A stretch of 64,000 bases of DNA from Rhodocyclaceae bacterium (GTDB lineage Bacteria > Pseudomonadota > Gammaproteobacteria > Burkholderiales > Rhodocyclaceae). The position numbers and the translations under genes are program-made. The notes beneath the pieces are model-generated. The model searched no databases. It was not told the origin of the DNA and saw nothing but the letters and a program-made list of their open reading frames with translations. The stretch spans positions 114,018 to 178,017 of the forward strand of contig JAVBYI010000005.1 of assembly GCA_030824115.1 (NCBI GenBank), written 5' to 3'. Positions 26,262 to 39,399 of this stretch are shown in pieces (within the stretch, counting starts at the first letter, position 1; every line of letters begins with the position of its first letter).

Positions 26262-27143
26262 ATGTGGGACTACTCGGAAAAAGTTCGCGAACATTTCTTC
26301 AACCCGCGCAATGCCGGGGTGCTTGAGGGTGCTAACGGCGTCGGCGATGTCGGCTCGATCAAGTGCGGCGATGCGCTGCGCCTGATGCTCAAGGTTGATC
26401 CCGATAACGAGACGATTCTGGATGCCAGCTTCCAGACCTTCGGTTGCGGCTCGGCCATTGCTTCTTCGTCTGCATTGACCGAGATCATCAAGGGCAAGAC
26501 GCTCGACGAGGCGCTCAAGGTCAGCAATCAGGAAATCGCCGACTGGCTCGACGGTCTGCCGCCCGAGAAGATGCACTGCTCGGTGATGGGGCGCGAGGCG
26601 CTGCAGGCGGCCATCGCCAACTATCGCGGCGAGGAATGGAAGGACGATCACGAGGAAGGCGCGCTGATCTGCAAATGCTTCGCCATCGACGCGGTGATGA
26701 TCGAGGATGTCGTGCGCGCCAACGGGCTGACGACGGTGGAGCAGGTGGCCAACTACACCAAGGCCGGCGGCGGTTGTGCGTCGTGCCACGAGGGTATCGA
26801 GGAAATCCTCGCCAAGGTGGCCAAGGATGTGTGTACCGCGCCGACGGCCGAGACCAAACCGACGCCGGCCGACGTGCCCGTGACGGCACCGAAGCTCACC
26901 AGCTTTCAGCGTATGCGCAAGATCGAGGAAACCATCGAGTCCATCCGTCCGATGCTGCAACGCGACCACGGTGATATCGAGATCGTCGAAATCGACGGCA
27001 AGAACATCTACGTCAATCTCAAGGGGGCCTGCGTCGGCTGCATGATGGAAGCTGCGACGCTCAATGGCATCCAGACGCAACTGGTCGAAGCGCTCGGCGA
27101 ATTCGTTCGCCTGCTGCCGGCCAGTATGCTCGGGCGGGCATGA
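26262..27143 (+). CDS. nifU: Fe-S cluster scaffold NifU
   Basis: This 293-residue scaffold has three parts. The IscU-like N-terminus holds cysteines in [18 protein letters not shown] and MHCSVMG. The central [2Fe-2S] domain has LICKCF and GGCASCHEG. The C-terminal Nfu domain has [10 protein letters not shown]. It builds [4Fe-4S] clusters for nitrogenase with sulfur from NifS, and overlaps nifS by four bases. Confidence 0.96.
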   Translation: MWDYSEKVREHFFNPRNAGVLEGANGVGDVGSIKCGDALRLMLKVDPDNETILDASFQTFGCGSAIASSSALTEIIKGKTLDEALKVSNQEIADWLDGLPPEKMHCSVMGREALQAAIANYRGEEWKDDHEEGALICKCFAIDAVMIEDVVRANGLTTVEQVANYTKAGGGCASCHEGIEEILAKVAKDVCTAPTAETKPTPADVPVTAPKLTSFQRMRKIEETIESIRPMLQRDHGDIEIVEIDGKNIYVNLKGACVGCMMEAATLNGIQTQLVEALGEFVRLLPASMLGRA

Positions 27144-28351
27144 GCATGAGTGACGCCCCAATCTACCTCGACAACAACGCCACCACCGCTTGCGATCCGG
27201 CCGTGGTACGGGCCATGCTGCCGTTCTTCACCGAGCAGTTCGGCAATCCGTCCTCAATGCACAGCTTCGGCAACAAGGTCGGCTTTGCGCTGAAGGAGGC
27301 GCGGGCGAAGGTGCAGACGCTACTCGGCGCCGAGCACGAATCGGAGATCATCTTCACCTCCTGCGGCACCGAGTCCGATTCGACCGCCATTCTCTCGGCG
27401 CTCAAGGCGCAGCCGGAACGCAACCAGATCATCACGACCGTGGTCGAGCATCCGGCCATCCTCACGCTGTGCGAATACTTGGAAAAGGAAGGCTATGCCG
27501 TTACGCGCCTGTCCGTGGATAAGCGCGGCCGCCTCGATATGGACGAGTACAAGTCGGCACTCAGCCCGCGTACGGCCATCGTCTCGGCGATGTGGGCCAA
27601 TAACGAAACCGGCACGATCTTTCCGGTCGAGCAGATGGTCGAGATGGCGCACACCGTTGGCGCGCAGTTCCATACCGATGCGGTGCAGGCCGTCGGCAAG
27701 ATTGCCATCGACCTGAAGAAGACGCAGATCGATATGCTCTCGCTGTCGGGCCACAAACTGCATGCGCCCAAGGGCGTGGGTGTGCTCTATCTCAAGCGCG
27801 GTACGCGCTATCGGCCCCTGCTGCGCGGCGGCCATCAGGAGCGCAGCCGACGTGCCGGCACCGAGAATGCCGCCTCCATCGTCGGCCTTGGCGTTGCGGC
27901 GGAGTTGGCCATGCAGCACATGGCTTTCGAGAACACCGAGGTGAAGCGGCTGCGCGACAAGCTGGAGGCGGGCATCCTCGCCACCGTGCCGAATTGTTTC
28001 CCGACGGGGGATGTGACGAACCGTCTGCCGAATACCAGCAACATTGCCTTCGAGTTCATCGAGGGCGAGGCGATCCTGCTGCTGCTCAACAAGGCCGGCA
28101 TTGCCGCTTCGTCGGGATCGGCCTGTACCTCCGGTTCGCTGGAACCTTCGCATGTGATGCGCGCGATGGGCATTCCCTATACGGCGGCGCATGGCACCAC
28201 GCGCTTTTCGCTGTCGCGTTACAACACCGAAGCCGAGATTGATCGGGTGATTGCGGCCGTGCCGGCGATCATTGCCCAACTGCGCAAGCTATCGCCCTAT
28301 TGGGGCGAGAATGGGCCAAAGGAGGAAACGTTTGCGCCGGCTTATGCCTGA
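27140..28351 (+). CDS. nifS: Cysteine desulfurase NifS
   Basis: This 403-residue PLP enzyme takes sulfur from cysteine for NifU. The PLP lysine is in [13 protein letters not shown] near residue 204 and the catalytic cysteine in [17 protein letters not shown] near residue 330. YLDNNATT starts the fold. ATG codons at 27140 and 27146 are both possible; the first overlaps the nifU stop. Confidence 0.96.
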   Translation: MSMSDAPIYLDNNATTACDPAVVRAMLPFFTEQFGNPSSMHSFGNKVGFALKEARAKVQTLLGAEHESEIIFTSCGTESDSTAILSALKAQPERNQIITTVVEHPAILTLCEYLEKEGYAVTRLSVDKRGRLDMDEYKSALSPRTAIVSAMWANNETGTIFPVEQMVEMAHTVGAQFHTDAVQAVGKIAIDLKKTQIDMLSLSGHKLHAPKGVGVLYLKRGTRYRPLLRGGHQERSRRAGTENAASIVGLGVAAELAMQHMAFENTEVKRLRDKLEAGILATVPNCFPTGDVTNRLPNTSNIAFEFIEGEAILLLLNKAGIAASSGSACTSGSLEPSHVMRAMGIPYTAAHGTTRFSLSRYNTEAEIDRVIAAVPAIIAQLRKLSPYWGENGPKEETFAPAYA

Positions 28352-28448
28352 GTAGTTTCAGTTTTTTCCTTCCTGCGGTACCGTTGTTTCGGAAATGCGG
28401 TTATGATTGACTAAAGTTATACAAACGATCAATCAGGAGACGTGTGGG

Positions 28449-30827
28449 ATGATGGTGCCAGGGGGGCATTCCAGACCGGTCATGGTGGTAGCGGCAATTG
28501 CCGTTCTCGCCAACCTGTTCGTTTGCGCGTTGGTTGCTGTATCCCTGCATGCCAGCTATCAGCAGTACAACGACCGCGCGGCAGTGACCTCCCGTAACAC
28601 CAACCGGCTGGTCGCACAGAGTATCGAGGATGAGGTCACCCGCATTGATCTTGGTTTGCGTGTGGTGGTCGACGAGTGGTCACGCCAGCAAGCGACTGGC
28701 CGGATTGATGCACTGGCGCTGACGAATTTTCTCCAGCGGCAACTGGAACGTTTGCCGATGGCCGATGGTCTGCGAATTGTCGATGCGCAAGGCAAGGTCA
28801 TTTTCGGTGCCGACGAGGATTTACCCTCCGGCATCTCGCTGACCGATCGCGATTATTTCATCGTCCTGCGGGACACGCCTGCGCCCGGTTTGGTGATTTC
28901 CAAGCCGGTGCTTGGCAAGATCAGCGGCAAGTGGGTGCTGATCTTTGCCCGGCAACTCAGCAGTCATGATGGCAAATTCGCTGGCATTGTCATTGCGCCG
29001 GTGATGCTTGAATGGTTTGAAAAGAAGTTCGCCCAGTTGGATGTTGGTGAGAAGGGAACGGTCGTCTTCCGTGGCAATGCAAGCCGTGAGTTCGACATGC
29101 TGGGCCGCCTGCCGCCGGCAGGACCGGCAGGTTACGTCGGCCAGACAAAGGTGTCGCCGCAGTTTCGGGAAATGATTACCGCCAATCCACAGGGTGGGAC
29201 CTACGAAGCCTTTGCCGGTGCCGACAACATCCGGCGTACGTTCTCGTATCAGGCCGTCGGCGCCTACCCGCTGATTACCCTCGTTGGCCTGAGCACTGAC
29301 GACATTCTTGCTGGCTGGTGGTACGAAGTTACCAAGCTCTCGGGATTGGCGGTGGCCTTTGCGCTGTTGTCGATCCTGGGCAGCGTGGCCGTCGTGCGTG
29401 CATGGAACGCCCGCGCCCAGGCCTTCGACGAAGTTCGCGGCCTGAACGAAATACTGGCCGGACAAATTGCCGAAAAAGACCTTGCCTTGCGCGAGCGTCG
29501 AGCCGCCGAAGAGAAAATCGATTTCATCGCCTTGCACGATAACCTGACCGGTTTGCCCAACCTGCAACTGGCCGAGGAGCGTTTCCGTCATGTCACGGCC
29601 TATGCGGATCGTGAGCGTTGCAAGGTCGCACTGCTCTACATCGATCTCGACGGGTTTAAAACCATCAACGATTCACTCGGCCACCGTGTTGGCGACGGCC
29701 TGATCGTTGAGGCCGCGCAACGGCTGCAGCGCAGCATCCGTGATACCGATACGCTCTGCCGCCGCAGCGGCGACGAATTCGTCGTTGTTCTTGGCGAACT
29801 GGCCGAGCCCGACGCTTCAGCTCCCATCCTGGTCAAGCTGATGGAATGCCTGCAGGAGCCGGTGGATATCGCCGGCTACCAACTCAACAGCACGGCATCG
29901 GTTGGTCTGGCCATCTACCCTGATGACGGCAACGATTTCGATACTCTGTTGAAGAAGGCCGAAAACGCGATGTATCGGGCCAAGGATGCCGGCCGCAATA
30001 CCTATCGCTTCTTCGATGCACAAATGAACATCGAGGTGGTTGAGCAACTGACTCTGCGTACCGACTTGCGCTGGGCGACGACGCGTAATGAACTGGTGCT
30101 GCACTATCAGCCGCAGATCGACATTCGCAGCCGCAAACTGGTTGGCGTCGAGGCGCTGATCCGCTGGAATCACCCGGAGCATGGCATGATTCCCCCGATC
30201 AAGTTCATCCCGCTTGCCGAGGAAAGCGGCCTCATTGTGCCGATCAGCGAATGGGTGCTGCGTGAGGCCTGCTGTCAGGCCACCGCCTGGGCCAGGGAAG
30301 AGGGCTTATCCGACCTGGTGGTGGCAGTGAATTTGTCCGCCGTGCATTTCAAACGCGGCAATCTGGAACAGTCGGTGATCCGCGCACTGGAGGAATCCTG
30401 TCTGGCTCCGCATCGCCTGGAACTGGAGCTTACCGAGTCGATGCTGATCAGCGATACCGATGCGGTGCTGGCCACGGTCAAGCGGCTGAAGCAACTTGGC
30501 GTCAATCTGTCGATCGATGATTTCGGTACGGGCTATTCCAGTCTTTCGTATCTCAAGCGTTTTGAAGTCGACAAGCTGAAGATTGATCAATCATTTGTGC
30601 GTGATTTGGCGACCGATCCAGAAGATGCCGCCATCGTCCGTGCCATCATCCAGATGGCCAATAGCCTGGGCCTGACGACTATTGCCGAAGGGGTCGAAAC
30701 ACAAACGGCGCTCGACCAACTCATCAACTTTGACTGCGATGAGGCCCAAGGTTACTTCTTCGCGCGGCCAATGCCGGCCGCACAATTTCCGGATTTCTGT
30801 CGGCGCTTTGCGGCTGATCAGGCGTAA
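28449..30827 (+). CDS. Membrane-bound GGDEF-EAL protein with Cache sensor
   Basis: This 792-residue protein has helices at about 14-36 and 300-322 around a Cache sensor. A cyclase domain follows with motif RRSGDEFVVV, so SGDEF replaces GGDEF. The EAL phosphodiesterase domain has EALIRW, ELTESM, DDFGTGYSSL, KIDQSFV and AEGVET intact. It probably degrades c-di-GMP; SGDEF variants can keep cyclase activity. The ATG at 28449 follows CAGGAGA; a TTG at 28407 is less likely. It follows nifS by 97 bases with no visible nif promoter. Confidence 0.9.
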   Translation: MMVPGGHSRPVMVVAAIAVLANLFVCALVAVSLHASYQQYNDRAAVTSRNTNRLVAQSIEDEVTRIDLGLRVVVDEWSRQQATGRIDALALTNFLQRQLERLPMADGLRIVDAQGKVIFGADEDLPSGISLTDRDYFIVLRDTPAPGLVISKPVLGKISGKWVLIFARQLSSHDGKFAGIVIAPVMLEWFEKKFAQLDVGEKGTVVFRGNASREFDMLGRLPPAGPAGYVGQTKVSPQFREMITANPQGGTYEAFAGADNIRRTFSYQAVGAYPLITLVGLSTDDILAGWWYEVTKLSGLAVAFALLSILGSVAVVRAWNARAQAFDEVRGLNEILAGQIAEKDLALRERRAAEEKIDFIALHDNLTGLPNLQLAEERFRHVTAYADRERCKVALLYIDLDGFKTINDSLGHRVGDGLIVEAAQRLQRSIRDTDTLCRRSGDEFVVVLGELAEPDASAPILVKLMECLQEPVDIAGYQLNSTASVGLAIYPDDGNDFDTLLKKAENAMYRAKDAGRNTYRFFDAQMNIEVVEQLTLRTDLRWATTRNELVLHYQPQIDIRSRKLVGVEALIRWNHPEHGMIPPIKFIPLAEESGLIVPISEWVLREACCQATAWAREEGLSDLVVAVNLSAVHFKRGNLEQSVIRALEESCLAPHRLELELTESMLISDTDAVLATVKRLKQLGVNLSIDDFGTGYSSLSYLKRFEVDKLKIDQSFVRDLATDPEDAAIVRAIIQMANSLGLTTIAEGVETQTALDQLINFDCDEAQGYFFARPMPAAQFPDFCRRFAADQA

Positions 30828-30862
30828 AGCAAAAAGCGGCCGAGTGGCCGCTTTTTGCTTTT
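30828..30862 (+). terminator. Intrinsic terminator after the GGDEF-EAL gene
   Basis: Fourteen-base arms (AGCAAAAAGCGGCC and GGCCGCTTTTTGCT) around GAGT, followed by TTT. The A/T-rich outer stem makes it work in both directions, so it may also stop the tRNA transcript. Confidence 0.88.
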
Positions 30863-30867
30863 GGTTC

Positions 30868-30942
30868 TGGTGGGCGGTACTGGGATCGAACCAGTGGCTT
30901 CCACCGTGTGAAGGTGGCACTCTACCGCTGAGTTAACCGCCC
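30868..30942 (-). tRNA. tRNA-Val (anticodon CAC)
   Basis: The minus strand folds as a full cloverleaf: acceptor GGGCGGT pairs with ACCGCCC, the anticodon stem CCACC/GGTGG encloses loop TTCACAC with anticodon CAC, and the T arm holds GGTTCGATCCC. CCA is encoded. It reads the valine codon GUG. Confidence 0.93.
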
Positions 30943-30966
30943 GATAGAGAGGCGCGCATTATAGCC

Positions 30967-32169
30967 TTACTTGATCACCGCCGCGATGGCCTTGGCCACG
31001 TAATCGATGTTCTTTGTGTTCAGCGCGGCGACGCAAATCCGGCCGGTGCCGACGGCGTAGATGCCGTATTCGGCGCGCATCTTCTCGACCTGGGCTGCTG
31101 TTAATCCTGTGTACGAGAACATGCCGCGCTGGACGTTAATGAACTCGAAGCCCTTGGCGCCGTTGGCGGTGAGCTTCTCGACCAGGCTGGTGCGCATGGC
31201 GCGAATGCGGTCGCGCATGCCGGACAACTCGTCTTCCCACATCTGGCGCAGCTCGGGGCTGGAGAGCACGGCCGCGACGACGGCACCGCCGTGGGTGGGC
31301 GGGTTGGAGTAGTTGGTGCGGATCACGCGCTTGACTTGCGACAGCACGCGGGCCGATTCGTCCTTGCTGGCGGTGATGACGGTCAGCGCGCCGACGCGCT
31401 CGCCGTAGAGCGAGAAGGACTTGGAGAACGAGCTGGAAACGAAGAACTGCAGGCCCGAGGCGGCAAAGAGATCCAAAGCAACAGCGTCCTGCTTGATGCC
31501 GTCGGCGAAGCCCTGGTAGGCCATGTCGATGAAGGCAACGAGGTTCTTTTCCCTGACCAGATCGACGACTTCGGCCCACTGGGCGGCGGTGATGTCGGCA
31601 CCGGTGGGGTTATGGCAGCAGGCGTGCAGCACGACGATGCTCTTAGCGGGCATGGCGGCCAGCGCGGCCTTCATACCAGCGAAATCGACGCCACGGGTGG
31701 CGGCATCGTAGTAGGCGTAGTCCGCGACCGGGAAGCCGGCGGATTCGAACAGGGCGCGGTGGTTTTCCCAGCTCGGGTTGCTGATGTAGACGGTGGCATC
31801 GGGCAGCAGGCGCTTGAGGTAGTCGGCGCCGACCTTGAGGGCGCCGGTGCCGCCGAGGCACTGGGCGGTGATGGCTCGGCCGGCGGCCAGCAATTCGGAA
31901 TCCTTGCCGAACAGCAGGTTCTGCACGGCGCCGTTATAGGCCGGGGTGCCCTCGATGGGCTGGTAGCCGCGCGGCGGCTGGGTTTCCATGCGGGCTTTTT
32001 CGGCCTGCTTGACGGCGGCCAGCAGCGGAATCTTGCCGTCGTCGCCGAAGTAGACGCCGACGCCGAGGTTCACTTTGGCGGGGTTGGTTTCGGCGTTATA
32101 AGCTTCATTCAGGCCCAGGATCGGGTCGCGGGGGGCCATTTCGACGGCGGCGAAGAGGGAAGTGCTCAT
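30967..32169 (-). CDS. Aspartate/aromatic aminotransferase, class I
   Basis: This 400-residue PLP enzyme belongs to the AspC/TyrB group. The PLP lysine is in SSSFSKSFSLYGERVGAL, and HACCHNPTGADIT and NYSNPPTHGG are typical substrate-site segments. It moves amino groups between aspartate or aromatic amino acids and 2-oxoglutarate. AspC and TyrB cannot be separated by eye. It diverges from uvrB, with a repeat copy in the gap. Confidence 0.93.
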   Translation of the reverse strand: MSTSLFAAVEMAPRDPILGLNEAYNAETNPAKVNLGVGVYFGDDGKIPLLAAVKQAEKARMETQPPRGYQPIEGTPAYNGAVQNLLFGKDSELLAAGRAITAQCLGGTGALKVGADYLKRLLPDATVYISNPSWENHRALFESAGFPVADYAYYDAATRGVDFAGMKAALAAMPAKSIVVLHACCHNPTGADITAAQWAEVVDLVREKNLVAFIDMAYQGFADGIKQDAVALDLFAASGLQFFVSSSFSKSFSLYGERVGALTVITASKDESARVLSQVKRVIRTNYSNPPTHGGAVVAAVLSSPELRQMWEDELSGMRDRIRAMRTSLVEKLTANGAKGFEFINVQRGMFSYTGLTAAQVEKMRAEYGIYAVGTGRICVAALNTKNIDYVAKAIAAVIK

Positions 32170-32225
32170 TTGGGTGGGGCTCCGGAAAGAGGGAATGAAA
32201 GCAAACGCGCAATAATACCGAATTG

Positions 32226-32250
32226 TGCCGTCCCGCCAGCGCCGACTTTT
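32226..32250 (-). repeat. Dispersed 25-bp repeat, copy 13
   Basis: AAAAGTCGGCGCTGG then CGGGACGGCA on the minus strand, in the 95-base gap between the divergent aminotransferase and uvrB. Confidence 0.87.
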
Positions 32251-32264
32251 GATAAAACTTTCCG

Positions 32265-34304
<2,040 letters not shown>

Positions 34305-34314
34305 TCGCTTAGTG

Positions 34315-34737
34315 TCAGAGTACCTTGGATAGGATGGCGAGCAACATCCACGGCCACAACAGATTCAGCACGGCCCAATACCAAGTGGTGAGCGTGGCGG
34401 GGTTGGGCAGCGGCCCAAAGCGGTCGGCTTGTTCCTTCGGTTTCGCAAAGGCGAAATAGCCGAGCAGGGCAAGGACTGCTGGACCCAGCGACAGCGTCAC
34501 CCAGAACAGTATGGCTGTTTGCCATGCGGGCCAGCCGATATCGCGTCCGCGTTTGATCGTTGCGGCCAGCGCGATGAGCGCGAAAATGCCTGCTATCACG
34601 AGCAGTGCCGGGATTGAGCGTCCGGCACCGCCTGTGCTGGAAGTGGACAGCATAAGGCCATGGAGCAGCAACCCCAGCAGGTTGAGTATGGGTAGAACGC
34701 CGAAGGCGACGAAACGGGAACGGTCGTAACGTTGCAT
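34315..34737 (-). CDS. DUF805-like small membrane protein
   Basis: This 140-residue protein has three or four hydrophobic segments (FVAFGVLPILNLLGLLLHGL, IPALLVIAGIFALIALAA, AILFWVTLSLGPAVLALLGY) and the motif IKRGRDIGWPAW between them, as in DUF805 proteins. Function is unknown. It is convergent with uvrB and 36 bases downstream of the yhbY stop on the same strand, with a repeat copy between. Confidence 0.75.
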   Translation of the reverse strand: MQRYDRSRFVAFGVLPILNLLGLLLHGLMLSTSSTGGAGRSIPALLVIAGIFALIALAATIKRGRDIGWPAWQTAILFWVTLSLGPAVLALLGYFAFAKPKEQADRFGPLPNPATLTTWYWAVLNLLWPWMLLAILSKVL

Positions 34738-34742
34738 GAGGC

Positions 34743-34767
34743 AAATGTCGGCGCTGGCAGGACGGCG
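34743..34767 (+). repeat. Dispersed 25-bp repeat, copy 14
   Basis: AAATGTCGGCGCTGG then CAGGACGGCG, filling the gap between yhbY and the DUF805-like gene. Confidence 0.85.
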
Positions 34768-34773
34768 TCCCGC

Positions 34774-35157
34774 CTACTTCTTGCGCGCTTTTCTTTCCAG
34801 CGCGGCGGCGGCCTGTTTCTTGTTCTTCGGGGCGGGCTTGCGGCGCCGGCGGGGCGTGGCGGCTTCTTCGCCTTCGGGCTTGGGGCGCCAAAGGATGAGG
34901 ATGTTGCCGATGCTCTGCACCGGGGCGCAGGCCAGTTCGGCGCAGATTTGGTCGAGGAGCGCGGCACGGTCATCGCGTTCAATACCGTGGAGTTTGACCT
35001 TGATCAGCCCGTGGGCTTTGAGGCAAAGGTCAATTTCCTTCAGGACGGCGGGCGTCAGTCCGTTGCCGGCAATGGCAACCACGGGTTGCAGGTGATGTGC
35101 ACTGGCGCGCAGGGCACGGCACTCGACGGGTGATAATGGGGGCGTTGATTCATTCAT
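34774..35157 (-). CDS. yhbY: YhbY/CRM-domain RNA-binding protein
   Basis: This 127-residue protein has the CRM fold of YhbY: LRASAHHLQPVVAIAGNGLT, then VKLHGIERDDRAALLDQI. YhbY binds pre-50S ribosomes. A basic tail (PRRRRKPAPKNKKQAAA) extends beyond the usual length of about 97 residues. It diverges from rlmE by 13 bases, an arrangement common in proteobacteria. Confidence 0.92.
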   Translation of the reverse strand: MNESTPPLSPVECRALRASAHHLQPVVAIAGNGLTPAVLKEIDLCLKAHGLIKVKLHGIERDDRAALLDQICAELACAPVQSIGNILILWRPKPEGEEAATPRRRRKPAPKNKKQAAAALERKARKK

Positions 35158-35170
35158 GGGCGGATTTTAG

Positions 35171-35806
35171 ATGAGCTGGACCACGAAGCAAAAGAAAAAG
35201 AGCAAGCAGTGGATGCAGGAGCATGTCAATGATCCTTATGTGCAGCAGGCGCAGAAGGAAGGCTGGCGCGCGCGCGCCGTCTTCAAACTCAAGGAAATCG
35301 ATGAAAAAGACCATTTGCTCAAGCCGGGCATGACGGTGGTGGATCTCGGGGCAACCCCCGGGAGCTGGTGCCAGTATGCCGTCAAACGCATCCAGCCTGG
35401 GGGGCGGCTGGTGGCGCTCGATCTGCTCGATTTCGAGCCGGTGGTCGGGGTGGATTTCATTCAGGGCGATTTTCGCGAGGACGCGGTGCTGGAGCGGCTA
35501 AAGTCGGCGCTGGCCGGACGGCAGGTCGACCTTGTTTTGTCGGACATGGCACCCAATATGACCGGTATCTCCTCTACCGATAGTGCCCAGGTGATCTATC
35601 TGGCCGAACTGACGCTCGATTTTGCCCGGGAAAACCTGAAACCCGGCGGCGATTTGCTGGTCAAAGTGTTTCAGGGCGCCGGCTTCATGGAGTTGCGCAA
35701 GGCGATGCAGGCCGAGTTTGAAACCCTGGCGACCCGCAAGCCGGCTGCGTCACGGGATCGCAGTGCCGAGTTGTATTTGCTGGCGAGGAAAAAGCGGTTG
35801 TCTTAG
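35171..35806 (+). CDS. rlmE: 23S rRNA 2'-O-methyltransferase RlmE (FtsJ)
   Basis: This 211-residue SAM enzyme methylates U2552 of 23S rRNA. SAM binding is at [15 protein letters not shown] near residue 57; the catalytic K-D-K-E set is in [25 protein letters not shown] and [10 protein letters not shown] repeat copy (35500-35523) supplies [11 protein letters not shown] in the loop just before LVLSDMAPN, so the enzyme tolerates it there. ftsH follows by 47 bases. Confidence 0.95.
   Translation: MSWTTKQKKKSKQWMQEHVNDPYVQQAQKEGWRARAVFKLKEIDEKDHLLKPGMTVVDLGATPGSWCQYAVKRIQPGGRLVALDLLDFEPVVGVDFIQGDFREDAVLERLKSALAGRQVDLVLSDMAPNMTGISSTDSAQVIYLAELTLDFARENLKPGGDLLVKVFQGAGFMELRKAMQAEFETLATRKPAASRDRSAELYLLARKKRLS
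35500..35523 (+). repeat. Dispersed 25-bp repeat, copy 15 (inside rlmE)
   Basis: AAAGTCGGCGCTGG then CCGGACGGCA, sense to rlmE and read KSALAGRQ. Confidence 0.85.
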
Positions 35807-35853
35807 AATCAACAGACTGAAGTCAATGAAAGCAGTGAAAGTGAGGCGATAGC

Positions 35854-37737
<1,884 letters not shown>

Positions 37738-37757
37738 GCTGGCGCTTGAGCAAGAAT

Positions 37758-37783
37758 AAACGGGAGCTGCGGCTCCCGTTTTC
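37758..37783 (+). terminator. Intrinsic terminator after ftsH
   Basis: AACGGGAGC and GCTCCCGTT arms around TGCG, followed by TTTC. Confidence 0.85.
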
Positions 37784-38096
37784 ATTGCAGGTGATGCGGA
37801 GCGCAAGTTAGCGCAGTTGCTCTGCAAAGGTCGCAAACTTCCCAGGGAGGGCAGTCACAAACGCGGGGATGTTTGACATAGCGACTTCCCGCCGTCTGGT
37901 TCGGCTTTTCCGCAGTTTGCTTTGATGAGCCTGTGCTGGCTCCCGTGGTTGCGCTACCCGTCGGCAACCACCGGGCAAACGGTGTCATGTCATCCTTGTT
38001 CTCGACATACCAGACCTTGCGGGCGGCATCCCATCGGGCCCCCAGTTTCTTGGCGTCATCTTTTTCTGCAAAAGGAACTTGTAGGTTCGTTCTCAT
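37782..38096 (-). CDS. DUF5710-domain protein with Cys-rich tail
   Basis: This 104-residue protein begins with a DUF5710-like unit (NLQVPFAEKDDAKKLGARWD, then RKVWYVENK), found in many phage and plasmid proteins. A low-complexity Ser/Thr linker leads to a C-terminal CDCPPWEVCDLC cluster that could hold a metal. Function unknown. The stop lies against the ftsH terminator; ATG at 38096 is preferred to 38111. Confidence 0.7.
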   Translation of the reverse strand: MRTNLQVPFAEKDDAKKLGARWDAARKVWYVENKDDMTPFARWLPTGSATTGASTGSSKQTAEKPNQTAGSRYVKHPRVCDCPPWEVCDLCRATALTCAPHHLQ

Positions 38097-38245
38097 ATCC
38101 GTCAAATACAAAGGTTCATCGAATGGTTGGGTGGAAGTGGTCGATAAAAAGCGGAACGAATCGTGGATTCCGCTATCTCTTCGTGCTTAAAACTTCATGT
38201 CTGGTGGGTGAGCATATAGGCAAATAATAAGCAGAAGGCAACTTG

Positions 38246-38422
38246 ATGAAAACAGTCGACGATATGATCGCCTACCTCGATCAGGAGACCTCCCTGATCA
38301 GGGATCAATACAGCATTGGCCAAATGGATGAGTCAGTGCGCCTTGCCGAGCAAGCGTTGAAGCGGCTGGCGGAAATGCTTCGGGATGCCGATCCAGCGGA
38401 TATTGAGCAGATGGATCGCTAG
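38246..38422 (+). CDS. Small hypothetical protein, 58 residues
   Basis: ATG at 38246 opens 58 residues, MKTVDDMIAYLDQETSLIRD onward to DADPADIEQMDR. It is amphipathic, helical and acidic, without motifs. AGAAGGCAACTTG upstream is a plausible ribosome site. It lies in a short accessory stretch between ftsH and hflX. I do not recognise it. Confidence 0.5.
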   Translation: MKTVDDMIAYLDQETSLIRDQYSIGQMDESVRLAEQALKRLAEMLRDADPADIEQMDR

Positions 38423-38455
38423 ACACACTAATTCGGTTGCGCCGACCACTGATTG

Positions 38456-38665
38456 TCAGCGTTGCAACCACTCCGCCGGAATAACGCCCTTGGCGAGACC
38501 GGCCGCATGCCATTCCTCGAAATCTCGACCACCGAATGACTCACCAGCAAAAATGATGGTGGTGTCGTTGTGGCCGGTTATCTCAGGCATATGGGTGACG
38601 ATTTCAACGCGATCATCGCCAAGTGGCGTGGCAATCAGGTACGCGTCAATAGGCCGGGAATTCAT
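38456..38665 (-). CDS. Small hypothetical protein, 69 residues
   Basis: The minus-strand frame gives MNSRPIDAYLIATPLGDDRV onward to GLAKGVIPAEWLQR. It has no recognised motif and a weak ribosome site. Composition looks protein-like, but length and lack of homology by eye keep confidence moderate. Confidence 0.45.
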   Translation of the reverse strand: MNSRPIDAYLIATPLGDDRVEIVTHMPEITGHNDTTIIFAGESFGGRDFEEWHAAGLAKGVIPAEWLQR

Positions 38666-38899
38666 GACAACATTCTATTGGGATGCCTGAAATTGACCGG
38701 TCGAAATGGCCGCCTTTTACCCTGCTTATCGAAAAACTCTCGGCGCCCATTCCTCAAAAACCCAGTGGCCTCACTCGGAGGCCACCAGGCTTGCAATTCG
38801 TTGAACAGGTTTCCGCGATGCGTTTGTGTCCTGTTATTTGATTTAACGTCGCTGTCAGGAAAAGCTTAATACGGGTAACGACAAAAAAATCGATGCTGT

Positions 38900-39364
38900 C
38901 TAGACGACGGACTGGGCGCAGGTGCTGGTCGTTTGTCGATGTTTGCGCGGCGGGGGCGTGCGCGATAGGCGTTCCAACAGTTCGTCGCGGCAAGCAACGG
39001 CGTCATTCAGCAGCTCTGCATCACGTCGCGGATTGCACATCGAGATAATGGCTTCGACATCTGCAATGGCTTCCTTGACGCGATGATCCTTGACAAGCAA
39101 GCGGGCCCGCATGACGCGAAAAGGAAGTTCTTCAGGCGCAAGGTTGATTGCATGCAGGATGGTCTGGATGGCAGCCTTGGTGTAGCCGGCGGCTTCCTCC
39201 GCCATGGCGACAAGCTGGTGACCCGTTGCGCAATTCGGGTTGCGGCGAACATATTCCGCAGCCGCGCCAATGGCCTTGGTGGATGCACCCTTGTCGATCA
39301 GGGTTTGCACGTGGCGTTTGATCATCAATATCATTTTGAAACCGGCCCTAGAGAGTTGTCTCAT
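38900..39364 (-). CDS. TPR-like hypothetical protein
   Basis: This 154-residue helical protein has tandem helix pairs resembling tetratricopeptide repeats: TKAIGAAAEYVRRNPNCATG, YTKAAIQTILHAINLAPEEL and VKEAIADVEAIISMCNPR. It is probably a protein-interaction module; the partner is unknown. The start is uncertain, since ATGs at 39364, 39334 and 39325 are in frame with weak ribosome sites. It is downstream of hflX on the same strand, separated by 35 bases. Confidence 0.65.
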   Translation of the reverse strand: MRQLSRAGFKMILMIKRHVQTLIDKGASTKAIGAAAEYVRRNPNCATGHQLVAMAEEAAGYTKAAIQTILHAINLAPEELPFRVMRARLLVKDHRVKEAIADVEAIISMCNPRRDAELLNDAVACRDELLERLSRTPPPRKHRQTTSTCAQSVV

Positions 39365-39399
39365 TAACGGCCGGGACGCGGCATCCTTGATGCGAAATA

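Noticed and set aside
27550..27585. Repeat-like AAGTCGGCACT and ACGGC in nifS
   Set aside because: The codons give SALSPRTA, normal NifS sequence; spacing does not match the repeat.
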